Below, piece after piece: positions 24,353 through 36,700 of a DNA stretch of 64,000 bases (its first letter is position 1; every line of letters begins with the position of its first letter). The notes under the pieces were generated by a model. The model ran no database searches and was not told where the DNA came from. It saw nothing but the letters and a program-made list of their open reading frames with translations. Origin of the DNA: Symsagittifera roscoffensis (lineage: Eukaryota > Xenacoelomorpha > Acoela > Convolutidae); assembly GCF_963678635.1 (NCBI RefSeq), contig NC_087064.1:45307346-45371345 (forward strand), written 5' to 3'. A program made the position numbers and the translations under genes.

Positions 24353-25191
24353 TGTGGTTATGTGCGGGATGATTAAGAGCAGTTTGAGCGGCGTGTGAAT
24401 TGGCGGGCGCCCATACATGGCAGCGTGTGAATTGGCGGGCGCCCATAGCCACATATGATAAAATTTATGTTGTTCGAATCGGCGGGCGCCCTAAGTCGCA
24501 CATGATAAAATGTGTTTGTGTGAACCGGCGGGCGCCCTTAGTTGCATATGATGAAATTGTCTTGATGATATGAACGGACAAACAATAAATGTGTGTGTCC
24601 CATTCTTCGACGAATAGGATAACGCTCTAGCTCAGAAAAATTATTCGCGGATAAGCAGTTAGGATAAGCTGCCCGGAAATTTTTATTAACTCGTTGCTAC
24701 TATTTTCTTGTTACCAAATTGATAGCCCTTAGTGATTTTGATGCCTTGCACTTATGCCCAGTTTGAACTTTGAAACATTAATTTTTCATGAAAAATTTGC
24801 TCTACCATTTGGAGAGAAGATCTAAACTAGAAAGTTAGAAAGACCTGTTAAAAACAATAGAAACATGATGATACAGAATTTTGAAAGCGTCTTTTTTTCT
24901 GATTGGTAGAATCTAGTTTTTTGATGAACCCAGTGTTGCGTTTTTTCTCGCATTTTATTCGATAATTAGGAAAAAGTTGAATCCAAATTGTATTAAAAGA
25001 TCAAAAACAATGTTTAAAAACTGCCACACGGTTAAGTTTTGCTCATTAAGAGTGCACCTCAATTTATACGGCGCCTTTTTAGAATAGCCACCAGATTCAC
25101 ACTTGCACGTATTAGAGTGCAAAATACGCCTTAGCCGTAGCCTGGAACAGCTCCAAATAAGTTGTTTTTAATCATCCCGCACACAACCACG
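24353..25191. mobile_element. ~840-bp TIR element inserted in the BEL/Pao integrase
   Basis: Inverted ends GTGGTTATGTGCGGGATGAT... (24354-24376) and ...ATCATCCCGCACACAACCAC (25168-25190) match over 23 bp with one mismatch; TA dinucleotides at 24351-24352 and 25192-25193 may be the target duplication (Tc1/mariner-like). Left of it is the integrase zinc-finger region (CRKFQHPSWQTGQ), right of it the core, so it interrupted a once-continuous integrase. No transposase is visible inside. Confidence 0.8.
24390..24560 (+). repeat. Four-copy GGCGGGCGCCC subterminal repeat
   Basis: The block (g)tgtgaattggcgggcgccc recurs at about 24401, 24433, 24481 and 24526, spaced 32, 48 and 45 bp. The core GGGCGCCC is a perfect palindrome. 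It lies inside the left part of the TIR element and is much more GC-rich than its surroundings. Confidence 0.85.
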
Positions 25192-25199
25192 TAAAGAAA

Positions 25200-26058
25200 A
25201 CACCAATTAACGACGGCAAATTATTATCCGTTTTACAATAATGGTCCGGACATCAGAGGAACTTTCCCGATTTACGATAACAACAGTCGATATTCGAGAT
25301 ATATACTTCCCTTCACCTGTTTGGTTGTACTTGCGGTACACTTAGAAGTATCACCTGATTTTTCTACTAATAGCGCAATTCATTGCATCAGACGTTAGAA
25401 ACTGAAAAAATTGATATCGGACAAGGGATCTTTTTTTGACGGTGCAAACAAAGTTCTGAAGCTCATTAAGCGACTTAACTCAAAGTTCTGCTTTCAAAGA
25501 AAAATTATCGATCTTGGACATAAGTAAAGAAAAATTTTTAACCAGCCAGCCGCGCCCCATTTTGGTTGCAGCTGGGAGTGACTAGTTAAAATTTTCTCTC
25601 TTTAAAGTTATCGGTTCTCAAACACTGCATGGTAACACGCTGAACGCTTTGCGAAATTGAATCCAAAATGAACTCGCGTCCTTTAGCTAACGCTTCATCG
25701 GACATAAATGACCCATATCCGCTCACCCCGAATCACTTTCTTCTCGGTAGGCTATCATTTATTGTACCTCTGGAATATTTTTGAATATATCAGTCACTTT
25801 TACCAAAGGGCAGAAAAACGCGCAAACTCACGCTCAACAGCTTTGAAACTGTTCCCTTTGTGATTTCCTCCCAAAAAGCAAACTCGGACCAAAAGGAACA
25901 TGGCCTCCAACAACTTGGCAGTCGAAGATTTTGTCTGGGTATTGGAACATTGTACACCACGGGGACTTTGGCCTGTTGCGAGAGTTCTTGAGAATCACCC
26001 AGCCAGCGACGGAACAGTTAGACATTCCAGACTCTTCATGGTAAAATGGTACGATCAC
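25200..26058 (+). pseudogene. BEL/Pao integrase core and C-terminal remnant
   Basis: Around 25275-25410 the plus strand reads RYSRYILPFTCLVVLAVHLE then VSPDFSTNSAIHCIRR, the integrase core; LISDKGSFFDGANKVL follows at about 25405-25460 (usually SDNGTNF.GA). The C-terminal domain at about 25905-26050 reads VEDFVWVLEHCTPRGLWPVA then RHSRLFMVKW. Several frame changes intervene. Confidence 0.78.
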
Positions 26059-26079
26059 TAATTAAACTGTCCAGAGTTT

Positions 26080-27276
26080 TCCCTATTGAATGATTTTGAC
26101 TGGCTTCCTTTACCCGTTTTTTACTCTTAACTAGCCCTTATTTTTGTTTGCCAATTATTGCAAAGACTTTAATATTCATTTCACTTTCGTGAATGCGTTA
26201 TCTAAGTTTTATCGATCGACAGCTTTTCCAGCCAAGATTACTACGCTAGCTTCATTCACCGGAACACATATTTGCATTATTATTTGCAACGCTCGCAAAT
26301 GTGGCAGGACTATGTCATAGTCATGACTTTCGTTAACATGACTAATTGATTTCAAATGACTTCACGTTAGAGAACTACGTTTGAGAACTTAGGATTTATG
26401 AAAAATTACCCGGTTGGGGTTTTTTTTGTCAGTGTGATCTCCATCAAAACACAACGAAGAGCACTGGAGCTTGGCGGTAAACCATACCTTTTGTTTACAA
26501 TCTTTATTGTTTAAAAATTTATGAAATTATGAAATTACTAAATTGTCAGTTTTTCTAACAGGTCTTAGACATTCAGAATTAACTCTCATTATTTTCCTTT
26601 ATTTTCGGTGAGGTCTATATCGAGAAGCAGACGACACGAGAAAGACAGAACAAAAACTTGAAAACAGTAAATTGACGAATAAAGAAAAAAGGATGGAAGA
26701 CGAAAGATAAGATATTGAAAATAATGTAACCATGCAAATAGTCAAAGATGATGAACGTCCCTAAAATTTTCTAATAGCGCCTTAGGCGCCAATAATTACG
26801 AATTATGAGGAGAGAGCCAAATTGTCCAAAAATTGTTTAGCAACGCCTGTTTTGGCTTGTTTTTTTTTTCAAAATTTGCTTGCGTCGCAAAAAATTGGCC
26901 AATACAGGGTAATTTTAGTGCTTTGGTAGAGCTCTGAAAATCAATTTGATTGTTAAAAAAAATGTCGACAACATTTTCGAAATTTTTTGAAAATCCTCTT
27001 CCCTCGAGATAATCCTAGAACCGACCCAGGTCACTTTTTTCAGTTAAATTTTTAACAATTTACTTTTGAGAGTACTTTTGAAAAATATGAACAATTTGTT
27101 CCATTTCGTTCAATAGATGAACAGAGCAAGTTGGTAATCCAACGAAAGATTTTAAATATTTGGTGAATATTTTGTAGGCTGGCACATTTTGTCCTACATA
27201 CGAACCTTGCAACTGTTCTTATGTGTTAAATGACCTTTTGAGTTTTTTTACTGTTCGTGCTGAACTATCAATAAAA
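26080..27276. other. Non-coding region before the protease-homologue units
   Basis: Contains a left-truncated hAT-type MITE at about 26759-27029 (ggcgcc block near 26785, right end TCCTAGAACCGACCCAG). A long GA-rich tract at 26600-26710 and AT-rich unique DNA make up the rest. No gene is supported. Confidence 0.5.
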
Positions 27277-27505
27277 ACCAATAAAATTAATAACAATAGA
27301 TCGAAGGGTCTTTTGAGCATCTGATATTTCGTCATCTTCAAATTTCATCTGTCCTGAGCTTTTAATTGCACTTTAAAAGTGAACGCTAAGGTTAAATTCG
27401 ATGCTTCGCTTTATTTGATAAACCGCTAGACGAAGTTCACTTCGAATCGTTGAACAAGTCACTGAAACAACGGTTAATTCAGCAGAAAATTGTCAAATAT
27501 CAATA

Positions 27506-30500
27506 ATGAAGTGGACCTTATTCATTTTTCTCATTATTTTGCTGCAAGTACAAACATTTAAATCGGATTATCAAAGAGGAAACTTCAGCCAACATTTATT
27601 GTCGAGCATCATCAATGGAGTGCCGAGTTATGAGCGGCGTTTCTACGTTCGAGTCCGGAGACTCGACAACTATTATACATGCGGGGGTTCCATAATTGCA
27701 CCTCAGTGGATTTTAACTGCACTCAGTTGTCTCAGCAAAATCAGACGTACGTTTCTTTTTCGCATCCATACTCACAGGGAAATGTTTTCTTGCTTCTGAG
27801 TTTTTGGGTCAACTCTGTAATACGGCCAAAAGTGAAAATTTGACAATTTTTTCTAAATCTGGAACGAAATTTCTAGCTTTCATTGGGTTGTGATATATTT
27901 CAAGCTATCGAGTTCAAGCATTGCGAACACTGTTTCAAAAAATCAAAAACATTAAATTTGGGCGCAGAAAATACACTTAAAAAAATCTAGCAAACGAAAT
28001 GTTTTTTCCTTTGATTTTTTAGTATTGAAAATTGAACCAACTGGATAGTATTATCATTTACCTTTCAAGAGCTAACTCATTTTAACTCAACATAGGATTG
28101 TTTTCGAACCTTAGAAAAAGTCGACATAATAACTTCGCGTTCATGATGAGAACGTGTATCTACTTTTAGCTGAAGCCATCAAAGTGGAAGTATCTTTCTT
28201 CTCCCTGAAAGCCACGATGAGCGCCCTGCAATCACACGTGGTTGAAAAGGTCTACGTGCATAATGACGGGTAAGCTGAACTCTTTTGTTCTGACTACACT
28301 CTCTCCCCCTCCCATTAAAAATCATTCTGCCCAAAATTTCGAAGCATAAGCCTTTTTTAAACTTTGTTTACATAAGACACACACTTTGACAGCAGTTTGA
28401 CATCAGTAATTTGCTCATCAGTTGATCCACTTCTATGTTTTGACTAACTAGGCGGAGACAAAAAAAAACATTTCTGGGTTCAAATTTTGAATCCAATTTT
28501 CGCCGAACAAATTGCACTATTCTATTTCTGTTAACATTCCAACATCTTTTTTTTATCGTCGCTTTTTGTCTAATGCTAATCCAATTTGAGTAAAATGCAG
28601 TTTAGGGTCCAGTTTTGTCTGGTTAATTTAAATCAGCACTGTTTTGACAATCTACGAAATCCGCTCAACATAGTTCAATTTTTTTCTCAGTTTACTAATT
28701 TAACTTGGTTGCAACATCGAATCCACGCACTGAGTAAACCCAAGCACGTGAATATTAAGCGTGCGGCTGTTGAATTTGAAGCTGAATTTGATCATTTTGC
28801 GATTCAGCGAGTCCAAAATGTGTACCTGGATGCACTAGCGGATTTAGGACGCCCCCTCCTCTTAGGGATTCGACCATTTGTACTATTTTGAGATATCCAT
28901 TTTTGGCTGGCAGAGCCTAAAATTTTTGGTGCCAATTTTGACTAATTTTGAGGGGGAAACGCGCGCCAAAATAGGCGAGTTTTTGGTCAAAATTTTCTAT
29001 AAAGTGCTTAAAAACGCCTTTTTTGCCCGGTTTTTCATAAATTTGCCTGCGGTGCAAAAAATTTGGTCGAAACAGGGTCTTTCTAGTGCTTTGGGAGAGC
29101 TCCAAAAATCAATTTACTCAGCCTATAAAAAAGGCTGAAAAATTTTTTAAAAACCCGCCGCCCCTGGAGTAAATCCTAGATCTTCCCCTGTCTGGACGGC
29201 TTAGTACAAAGTTTTACAAGGACTAAAAAAGCTTAACTTGAGCAAAATTAATTCAGGGAAAAAAAAGGAAAACTTTAACTGATGTGGGCATTCACCAAGT
29301 TTTTCTTATATCGGCGTAGCAAACCATTAATACAGCAATCACTGCAACCAAACAAAAATCATACTGTACCAAAAAATTGTCTGCTGCCTTTTTTTACACA
29401 GAAGCGAGAGAAGCTTTGCATCATTTGTGATATATCACAAATAGAATATAGCAAGTTCGACCATTGGAAGTTAGTCAAAACAATAAAGTCGACAAAATTG
29501 CACGTTTTTCTCCGTTTTTCGTGAATTCAAACGGCAATTACTTGTGTTGAATTAGCATCAAAACGAAATTTAGGAAGGTGTAACCAAGCCGACCTTGCAG
29601 ACACCCCTTGAAGTTTAAAAAAAGATAGAGTTATCATATATTTGAAACTTTAAGCCTCCTCTCCCCTCAAAAAAAACACACTCAAAATAACCTTTTTTCA
29701 ACCATCACTTAGCTAAATTAAAGATGTAACTTAATCTGACAAAATCGAAAAGAATAAATAACAAAAATTTGAAATAAAACAAAACTGGAGTTGATAAATT
29801 TACAACCACTTAAGAAATGAATTTCAATTAAAATGAGTAATCTGAATACACACACGCCCAATATATCTGTTTATTGACAAAATTACGGATTTGAAAAAAG
29901 TTTGACAAAATTTTTTACCAATTCTTTTTTACAGATTGTTTTACAAATTCTGTTATACCAATTAAAAAAGATGGCAAGGGTGAACAATCAATGTTTAGCT
30001 AAATTTTAATTTTCGTGCAATTTTAGTTTTCCCAACTAGTTATCAACTAGGTAGTGTCATTAAAAAAGTGATTGAAAACTGTGATTACCATTAATCAGAG
30101 TGAACAATTGTTGACTCAAATTTAACTTTCAAAAACTTTACGATAGTTCTGGCTTTTTAAAAAAACTTTGTTTTTTAGACTGTCCTGACCTCGAGCTCAT
30201 CCTTTTGAAGACGCTCAAAAACAAAACATTTTCAATTGAATGAAAATAGTATGCAAAATCTGTTGTTCATAACTGGAGAAAGAAATTATAACGGACATTA
30301 GTTTTGGTGAATTAGCATGGCAGGTAAAATTTTTTTCAAATGTCTGTAAAATTTTTGGTCAGTTGTTTTGGCTTTTGATATCTTTGTAGAATCGTTGGGT
30401 TGTTCATGTTTCCATGACTAGAGAAATCAATTCATGACGCACATTATTTTTGGTGAATTACCATAGCAGGTAAAAATTTTAAAAGAATTTTGTCTGTAAA

Positions 30501-33257
30501 ATTTTTGTTCAGTTTTTTGGCTTTTGATATCTTTTTCGAAACGCTAAATTGTTCCTGTTCCTGTTTGCATGTGTTCGAATTTTTCTGGGCTGCAGCTCAG
30601 TGTTGGACAAAAACAGCTTCTTAGAGTTTTTTACAGGAACAGGAACACATTAAGATTGCATATGACAATTGTAGGGAATATTTAAGAAATCTTAAATTCC
30701 CAAGAAAAGAAAAGATGAAGGTGTGTTTAAGCACCCTGGCCTTAGTTTAAGTTCCTAAAAGATGCTCTGAAGGAAATGCTTATATTAAAGCCTTTTTCTG
30801 AGTGTTCTACAGCTCATTTCTGTGTGTTTTTGTAGGTGTTTGGTTATGAAGGAATTTTTTTTAATACTGGTGGTTGCTTAATTGAAAATAAGAAGTCACT
30901 TTAGATTCGAATGTGTTTAATTTGTGCTTAACTACAAATTTTTTCCAGATTTTTTTATCAACCAAAAATTTTTGTTGTCCTGAGCTCAAGTTTAAAAAAA
31001 TATTTAATTGTTATTATTTTTTGATAAGTTATGTGGGTTTTAAGAATGCAAATATTGCCTGGGACGATTAACGAGCGATATAATCCGCGCTATTAGCGAG
31101 TAAGCGGAGATTTAACCGCTCTCAGAACTCGTTCCAAGTTGAGTAGGCCCTTTTTCATAATTGCTAAATTAGTAGTAGCAAAATCTATCACTTTGTACTT
31201 ATTATGGCGTGTGGGGTGATGATTTTAAAAAAAGCTCGAAAAATTATTTTTTTTTCTTATTTGATTAAGAATATAATCATTTTTTTAAAACAAACCTGCT
31301 CCATAGACCTTTAAAGGCTGTCGGAATATTCAAGGCTTCGCCATGAGACGAGCAGTATTGTTTTATTTCTATTGCCAAGCCAAGTACTGCAAATAAACTA
31401 ACGTGAAACCCGTTCAGTTACGGTTCGCAAAAATGACAAGAATCGCATAATTTAGATTGGTTATAAGCTTTTTCAAACTCAGTGAACTTTTATGACAATC
31501 AGGTATGTTTTACCAGGTTTTTACACTAGCGATGTTTCATCGAGGGTTTTTAGGATGGTCGGAAATGTCGGTTTGTTAGTTTGCAGTACAAATTGCGAAG
31601 AACCCTTTTAAACACCTTCCACATCTTTTTGGAGTTTTTGAGGTCAAGGATATTCCAAGCATGGTTTTACTAAGTTTGAGGTCCTTTGAACTCTTCGTTT
31701 ATTTTCAGACTGTCACACAATTTAATGATACTCTTTTTTGCCTCAATCCACAGTTTCTCTATTGTTTGAAATTAAGTTGGTGTCTTCTACTAAAAATTGT
31801 TGAAAACATTCTTCCATTAATTTGTTCAGTTTTTTGTCGGTTTTTGCCACATTTTAAATTTTTTGTCTCCAAGGTATTTTATCAGTTCTAATTAAAGCGA
31901 GCGAGGAGGGTTTTCAATTAAGCCTTAGTAAATAAATCTTTAGCAGCGACACTTATTTTTTGAAGCTTTATTCTTGCGCCTCCCTAGCACCAATAATTTA
32001 AAATTTTAAAAAATGAATAAAACTTTGATTTTGATATTAAATTGACAAAGCTAAACCTGCTCACCACAAAAAAATTGCTTAATTTCATTTCGATATAAGA
32101 AAAGAAATGGCTTAAAATTTTAAAACAAGACTGCTCTTATCAGGGCAAAACCTTGAATGTTCCGACTGCCTTCAACTGGTCTCGGATAGTTTTTGGCGAA
32201 CAAAATTTTGAGAAGCTATGAATTTTTGGCTGATAATATTTAATGATACTTGTGTGACAGAGGGGTCCCGGTAAAAACCACGTGCGATTGAGGGGTCCTA
32301 AATTACGGCAATGCTGAGCAAGTTTAGCATTTAACGTTCCAGTAAATCAATGGACGCTGCTGGATCGTTTTCAATCATTTTCTCAAACGTACACAACTTA
32401 GCTGCCTTAATTGCGCTAATTTATTTGATGCTTTAATTGTCATCAACGAGGTAATAAATTCAACCACTTTCAATGACTGCACCAACATAAGGACTCTGTT
32501 ATTAGTTTTTTGGTACCCGTCGATCATACCTGTACAGTACTTGTACTATCTTGAGATACTCATTTTTGGCTGACGGATCCTAAAGTTTTTCTGGAGCGTC
32601 TTTGGCGTCAATATTTATTAATTTCGCGGAGGAAGTGCGTGCTGATAAAACACAATCTTCTGGTTGAAATTTTCTAGAAAGTGCCAAAAAACGGTTTTTG
32701 GACAAGTTTTTTTAAAAATTGAATTATTAATTGTAAATAATAATTCTAACGCATGAATTAATAATTGTAAAAAGTTCAAAACTTTCAGCTTCCCCTCGGT
32801 CAATTTAGCCCTCATCAGACTAGCAGATCCAATTTCTGGACCTTATCGAATTCTGCCCTTTTGCAGACGAACCCAACCTCCCTTCACGTATCTGGCCACT
32901 TGTGGCATGGGAATAAATTCAACGTCCCACAGTATAATTCCAGAGGTTCTTCAGGAGATGTACATGACTGAAAGCCCTATCATGTACATTGACACTAAAT
33001 CGCAACCATGTCCAGCGAGTTCTATATGCACTCACTCTATCAGAGAAGGCTCCAACATATGTCTTATGGATGAAGGAGGACCGCTCTATGTACTTAGATG
33101 TGACAATAAAATGCCTCAGTGTTTATATGGTGTGGCTGATTACTTCATATCCGACCCGAACACTCCACCATACAGCGTTTGCAACGGCGGAAGTTTTTTC
33201 ACGCGCATCACTCATTATCGTGCTTGGATCGACAGAATAGTGCATGCATTTCCTTAA
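27506..33257 (+). CDS. Secreted serine-protease homologue (S1A), catalytic His and Ser lost, unit 1
   Basis: Chymotrypsin-fold protein predicted to be secreted. Exon 1 (27506-27746) has a signal peptide (MKWTLFIFLIILLQVQ), an IING mature N-terminus, and CGGSIIAPQWILTALSC, where the usual TAAHC active-site His is Ser. Exon 2 (28170-28269) gives VEKVYVHND. A candidate exon 3 (from 30179) gives CPDLELILLK, the position of the catalytic Asp, which is kept; its splice phases do not join canonically and its end lacks a GT. Last exon (32867-33257): CGMG loop, then ICLMDEGGPLYV, where GDSGGP has become MDEGGP (Ser to Glu), then the usual TRITHYRAWI end. It cannot be an active protease; a binding or decoy role is inferred. 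The residue before IING is Ser, so trypsin-like activation is unlikely. Confidence 0.85.
28833..29190 (+). mobile_element. hAT-type MITE in intron 2, unit 1
   Basis: 358-bp copy of the 20105-20516 family. Ends CACTAGCGGATTTAGG and CCTAGATCTTCCCCTG; flanks CCTGGATG and TCTGGACG match at 6 of 8 positions, a decayed target duplication. Older than the tandem duplication, since unit 2 carries the same copy. Confidence 0.85.
30270..30540 (+). repeat. Two-copy ~138-bp tandem repeat, unit 1
   Basis: The block gacattagttttggtgaatt...gcaggtaaaa...ggcttttgatatcttt at about 30293 recurs at about 30440. It is followed by a 15-bp perfect inverted repeat (30550-30564 and 30633-30647, TGTTCCTGTTCCTGT and complement) with a 68-nt loop. 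The same structure exists in unit 2. Confidence 0.8.
30975..31370 (+). repeat. Truncated ~540-bp dispersed element, unit 1
   Basis: Shares tgtcctgagctcaagttt, gcgagtaagcggagattta, ggcgtgtgggg and the terminal gctgtcggaatattcaaggc block with 11314-11852. The 5' inverted end is missing. A short reverse-oriented tail of the same family lies at about 32130-32175. Confidence 0.7.
32550..32720 (+). mobile_element. Partial hAT-type MITE next to the last exon, unit 1
   Basis: Matches the middle of the MITE family (tttttggctgacggatcct, gagcgtctttggcgtcaata, aaagtgccaaaaaacg). Both ends are missing. The unit 2 counterpart is at about 39042-39212. Confidence 0.65.
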
Positions 33258-33764
33258 AAATACGACCAACCAATTATTCTTTTGAAAAACTTTTTATTCG
33301 ACACAATCACAGTCTAATCAAGTTTTTGCCCAAAAATCAGCCCAAGGAGTGAAACTTATATACTTTTAAATCAGAGGCAAAGCAGCTTTTTGCAAGATTC
33401 TTTATTTAGATTTTAGAGAGCTCGGAGAATTTGTTAGACTGTTTTTTTTTTAAATCCGACAATCCCCGCATGGAAAGGCGGTTGGAAACAAGGCAGAAAA
33501 AATTTGAAGCCAAGACAACACATGGAAAATGCGAAAAAAAATCAAAAGTCAACCACCTTGTTAGGCTTTTTCCTGTTCATATACAGCTTCATAAATGATG
33601 ACCCATTGCTTTCTAACAATGGAAGTTTTTGCTAAATGGCTGGAAAAAATGTCCGACCGGGACACCTAACCTTATAATTCAGAGACTTCGGTGTTACCTC
33701 TTAGCCAAGCGCGAAACAATCTAAGTTGTTAAGCTTCAATGACAAGCAGATAAGATTTGTAAGA

Positions 33765-36700
33765 ACCAATAAAATTAATAACAATAGATCGAAAGGTCTT
33801 TTGAGCATCTGATATTTCGTCATCTTCAAATTTCATCTGTCCTGAGCTTTTAATTGCACTTTAAAAGTGAACGCTAAGGTTAAATTCGATGCTTCGCTTT
33901 ATTTGATAAACCGCTAGACGAAGTTCACTTCGAATCGTTGAACAAGTCACTGAAACAACGGTTAATTCAGCAGAAAATTGTCAAATATCAATAATGAAGT
34001 GGACCTTATTCATTTTTCTCATTATTTTGCTGCAAGTACAAACATTTAAATCGGATTATCAAAGAGGAAACTTCAGCCAACATTTATTGTCGAGCATCAT
34101 CAATGGAGTGCCGAGTTATGAGCGGCGTTTCTACGTTCGAGTCCGGAGACTCGACAACTATTATACATGCGGGGGTTCCATAATTGCACCTCAGTGGATT
34201 TTAACTGCACTCAGTTGTCTCAGCAAAATCAGACGTACGTTTCTTTTTCGCATCCATACTCACAGGGAAATGTTTTCTTGCTTCTGAGTTTTTGGGTCAA
34301 CTCTGTAATACGGCCAAAAGTGAAAATTTGACAATTTTTTCTAAATCTGGAACGAAATTTCTAGCTTTCATTGGGTTGTGATATATTTCAAGCTATCGAG
34401 TTCAAGCATTGCGAACACTGTTTCAAAAAATCAAAAACATTAAATTTGGGCGCAGAAAATACACTTAAAAAAATCTAGCAAACGAAATGTTTTTTCCTTT
34501 GATTTTTTAGTATTGAAAATTGAACCAACTGGATAGTATTATCATTTACCTTTCAAGAGCTAACTCATTTTAACTCAACTTAGGATTGTTTTCGAACCTT
34601 AGAAAAAGTCGACATAATAACTTCGCGTTCATGATGAGAACGTGTATCTACTTTTAGCTGAAGCCATCAAAGTGGAAGTATCTTTCTTCTCCCTGAAAGC
34701 CACGATGAGCGCCCTGCAATCACACGTGGTTGAAAAGGTCTACGTGCATAATGACGGGTAAGCTGAACTCTTTTGTTCTGACTACACTCTCTCCCCCTCC
34801 CATTAAAAATCATTCTGCCCAAAATTTCGAAGCATAAGCCTTTTTTAAACTTTGTTTACATAAGACACACACTTTGACAGCAGTTTGACATCAGTAATTT
34901 GCTCATCAGTTGATCCACTTCTATGTTTTGACTAACTAGGCGGAGACAAAAAAAAACATTTCTGGGTTCAAATTTTGAATCCAATTTTCGCCGAACAAAT
35001 TGCACTATTCTATTTCTGTTAACATTCCAACATCTTTTTTTTATCGTCGCTTTTTGTCTAATGCTAATCCAATTTGAGTAAAATGCAGTTTAGGGTCCAG
35101 TTTTGTCTGGTTAATTTAAATCAGCACTGTTTTGACAATCTACGAAATCCGCTCAACATAGTTCAATTTTTTTCTCAGTTTACTAATTTAACTTGGTTGC
35201 AACATCGAATCCACGCACTGAGTAAACCCAAGCACGTGAATATTAAGCGTGCGGCTGTTGAATTTGAAGCTGAATTTGATCATTTTGCGATTCAGCGAGT
35301 CCAAAATGTGTACCTGGATGCACTAGCGGATTTAGGACGCCCCCTCCTCTTAGGGATTCGACCATTTGTACTATTTTGAGATATCCATTTTTGGCTGGCA
35401 GAGCCTAAAATTTTTGGTGCCAATTTTGACTAATTTTGAGGGGGAAACGCGCGCCAAAATAGGCGAGTTTTTGGTCAAAATTTTCTATAAAGTGCTTAAA
35501 AACGCCTTTTTTGCCCGGTTTTTCATAAATTTGCCTGCGGTGCAAAAAATTTGGTCGAAACAGGGTCTTTCTAGTGCTTTGGGAGAGCTCCAAAAATCAA
35601 TTTACTCAGCCTATAAAAAAGGCTGAAAAATTTTTTAAAAACCCGCCGCCCCTGGAGTAAATCCTAGATCTTCCCCTGTCTGGACGGCTTAGTACAAAGT
35701 TTTACAAGGACTAAAAAAGCTTAACTTGAGCAAAATTAATTCAGGGAAAAAAAAGGAAAACTTTAACTGATGTGGGCATTCACCAAGTTTTTCTTATATC
35801 GGCGTAGCAAACCATTAATACAGCAATCACTGCAACCAAACAAAAATCATACTGTACCAAAAAATTGTCTGCTGCCTTTTTTTACACAGAAGCGAGAGAA
35901 GCTTTGCATCATTTGTGATATATCACAAATAGAATATAGCAAGTTCGACCATTGGAAGTTAGTCAAAACAATAAAGTCGACAAAATTGCACGTTTTTCTC
36001 CGTTTTTCGTGAATTCAAACGGCAATTACTTGTGTTGAATTAGCATCAAAACGAAATTTAGGAAGGTGTAACCAAGCCGACCTTGCAGACACCCCTTGAA
36101 GTTTAAAAAAAGATAGAGTTATCATATATTTGAAACTTTAAGCCTCCTCTCCCCTCAAAAAAAACACACTCAAAATAACCTTTTTTCAACCATCACTTAG
36201 CTAAATTAAAGATGTAACTTAATCTGACAAAATCGAAAAGAATAAATAACAAAAATTTGAAATAAAACAAAACTGGAGTTGATAAATTTACAACCACTTA
36301 AGAAATGAATTTCAATTAAAATGAGTAATCTGAATACACACACGCCCAATATATCTGTTTATTGACAAAATTACGGATTTGAAAAAAGTTTGACAAAATT
36401 TTTTACCAATTCTTTTTTACAGATTGTTTTACAAATTCTGTTATACCAATTAAAAAAGATGGCAAGGGTGAACAATCAATGTTTAGCTAAATTTTAATTT
36501 TCGTACAATTTTAGTTTTCCCAACTAGTTATCAACTAGGTAGTGTCATTAAAAAAGTGATTGAAAACTGTGATTACCATTAATCAGAGTGAACAATTGTT
36601 GACTCAAATTTAACTTTCAAAAACTTTACGATAGTTCTGGCTTTTTAAAAAAACTTTGTTTTTTAGACTGTCCTGACCTCGAGCTCATCCTTTTGAAGAC

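Larger units (their letters stand above)
22401..26080 (+). mobile_element. Degenerate BEL/Pao LTR retrotransposon
   Basis: Plus-strand pieces follow BEL/Pao pol order: RT (22.40-22.86 kb), RT-RNase H connection (22.9-23.3), RNase H (23.35-23.70), integrase zinc finger (about 24.2-24.35), an inserted element (24353-25191), integrase core (about 25.24-25.54) and the C-terminal domain (about 25.89-26.06). Stops and frameshifts occur throughout. Gag and protease are missing on the left, where the sequence abuts duplicated segment B. No LTR was identified. Confidence 0.85.
27277..33764 (+). repeat. 6.49-kb tandem unit 1
   Basis: Starts at ccaataaaattaataacaat and ends at gcagataagatttgtaagaa, where unit 2 begins with the same ccaataaaatt sequence. 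Identity with unit 2 is very high: I noticed only about ten substitutions or small indels over 6.5 kb (for example agggtc/aaggtc at the start, cacttta/cactttt near 30900, and a 4-5-bp indel near 31055). Each unit begins about 230 bp before the start codon of its protease-homologue gene. Confidence 0.95.

Noticed and set aside
28586-29138. Plus-strand 101- and 86-residue frames in the protease-homologue intron (also 35074-35626)
   Set aside because: They run into the hAT-type MITE; their perfect conservation between units only reflects the recent duplication.
32989-33240. Second frame over the last protease-homologue exon
   Set aside because: Shadow of the S1-family frame, which carries all recognisable motifs.
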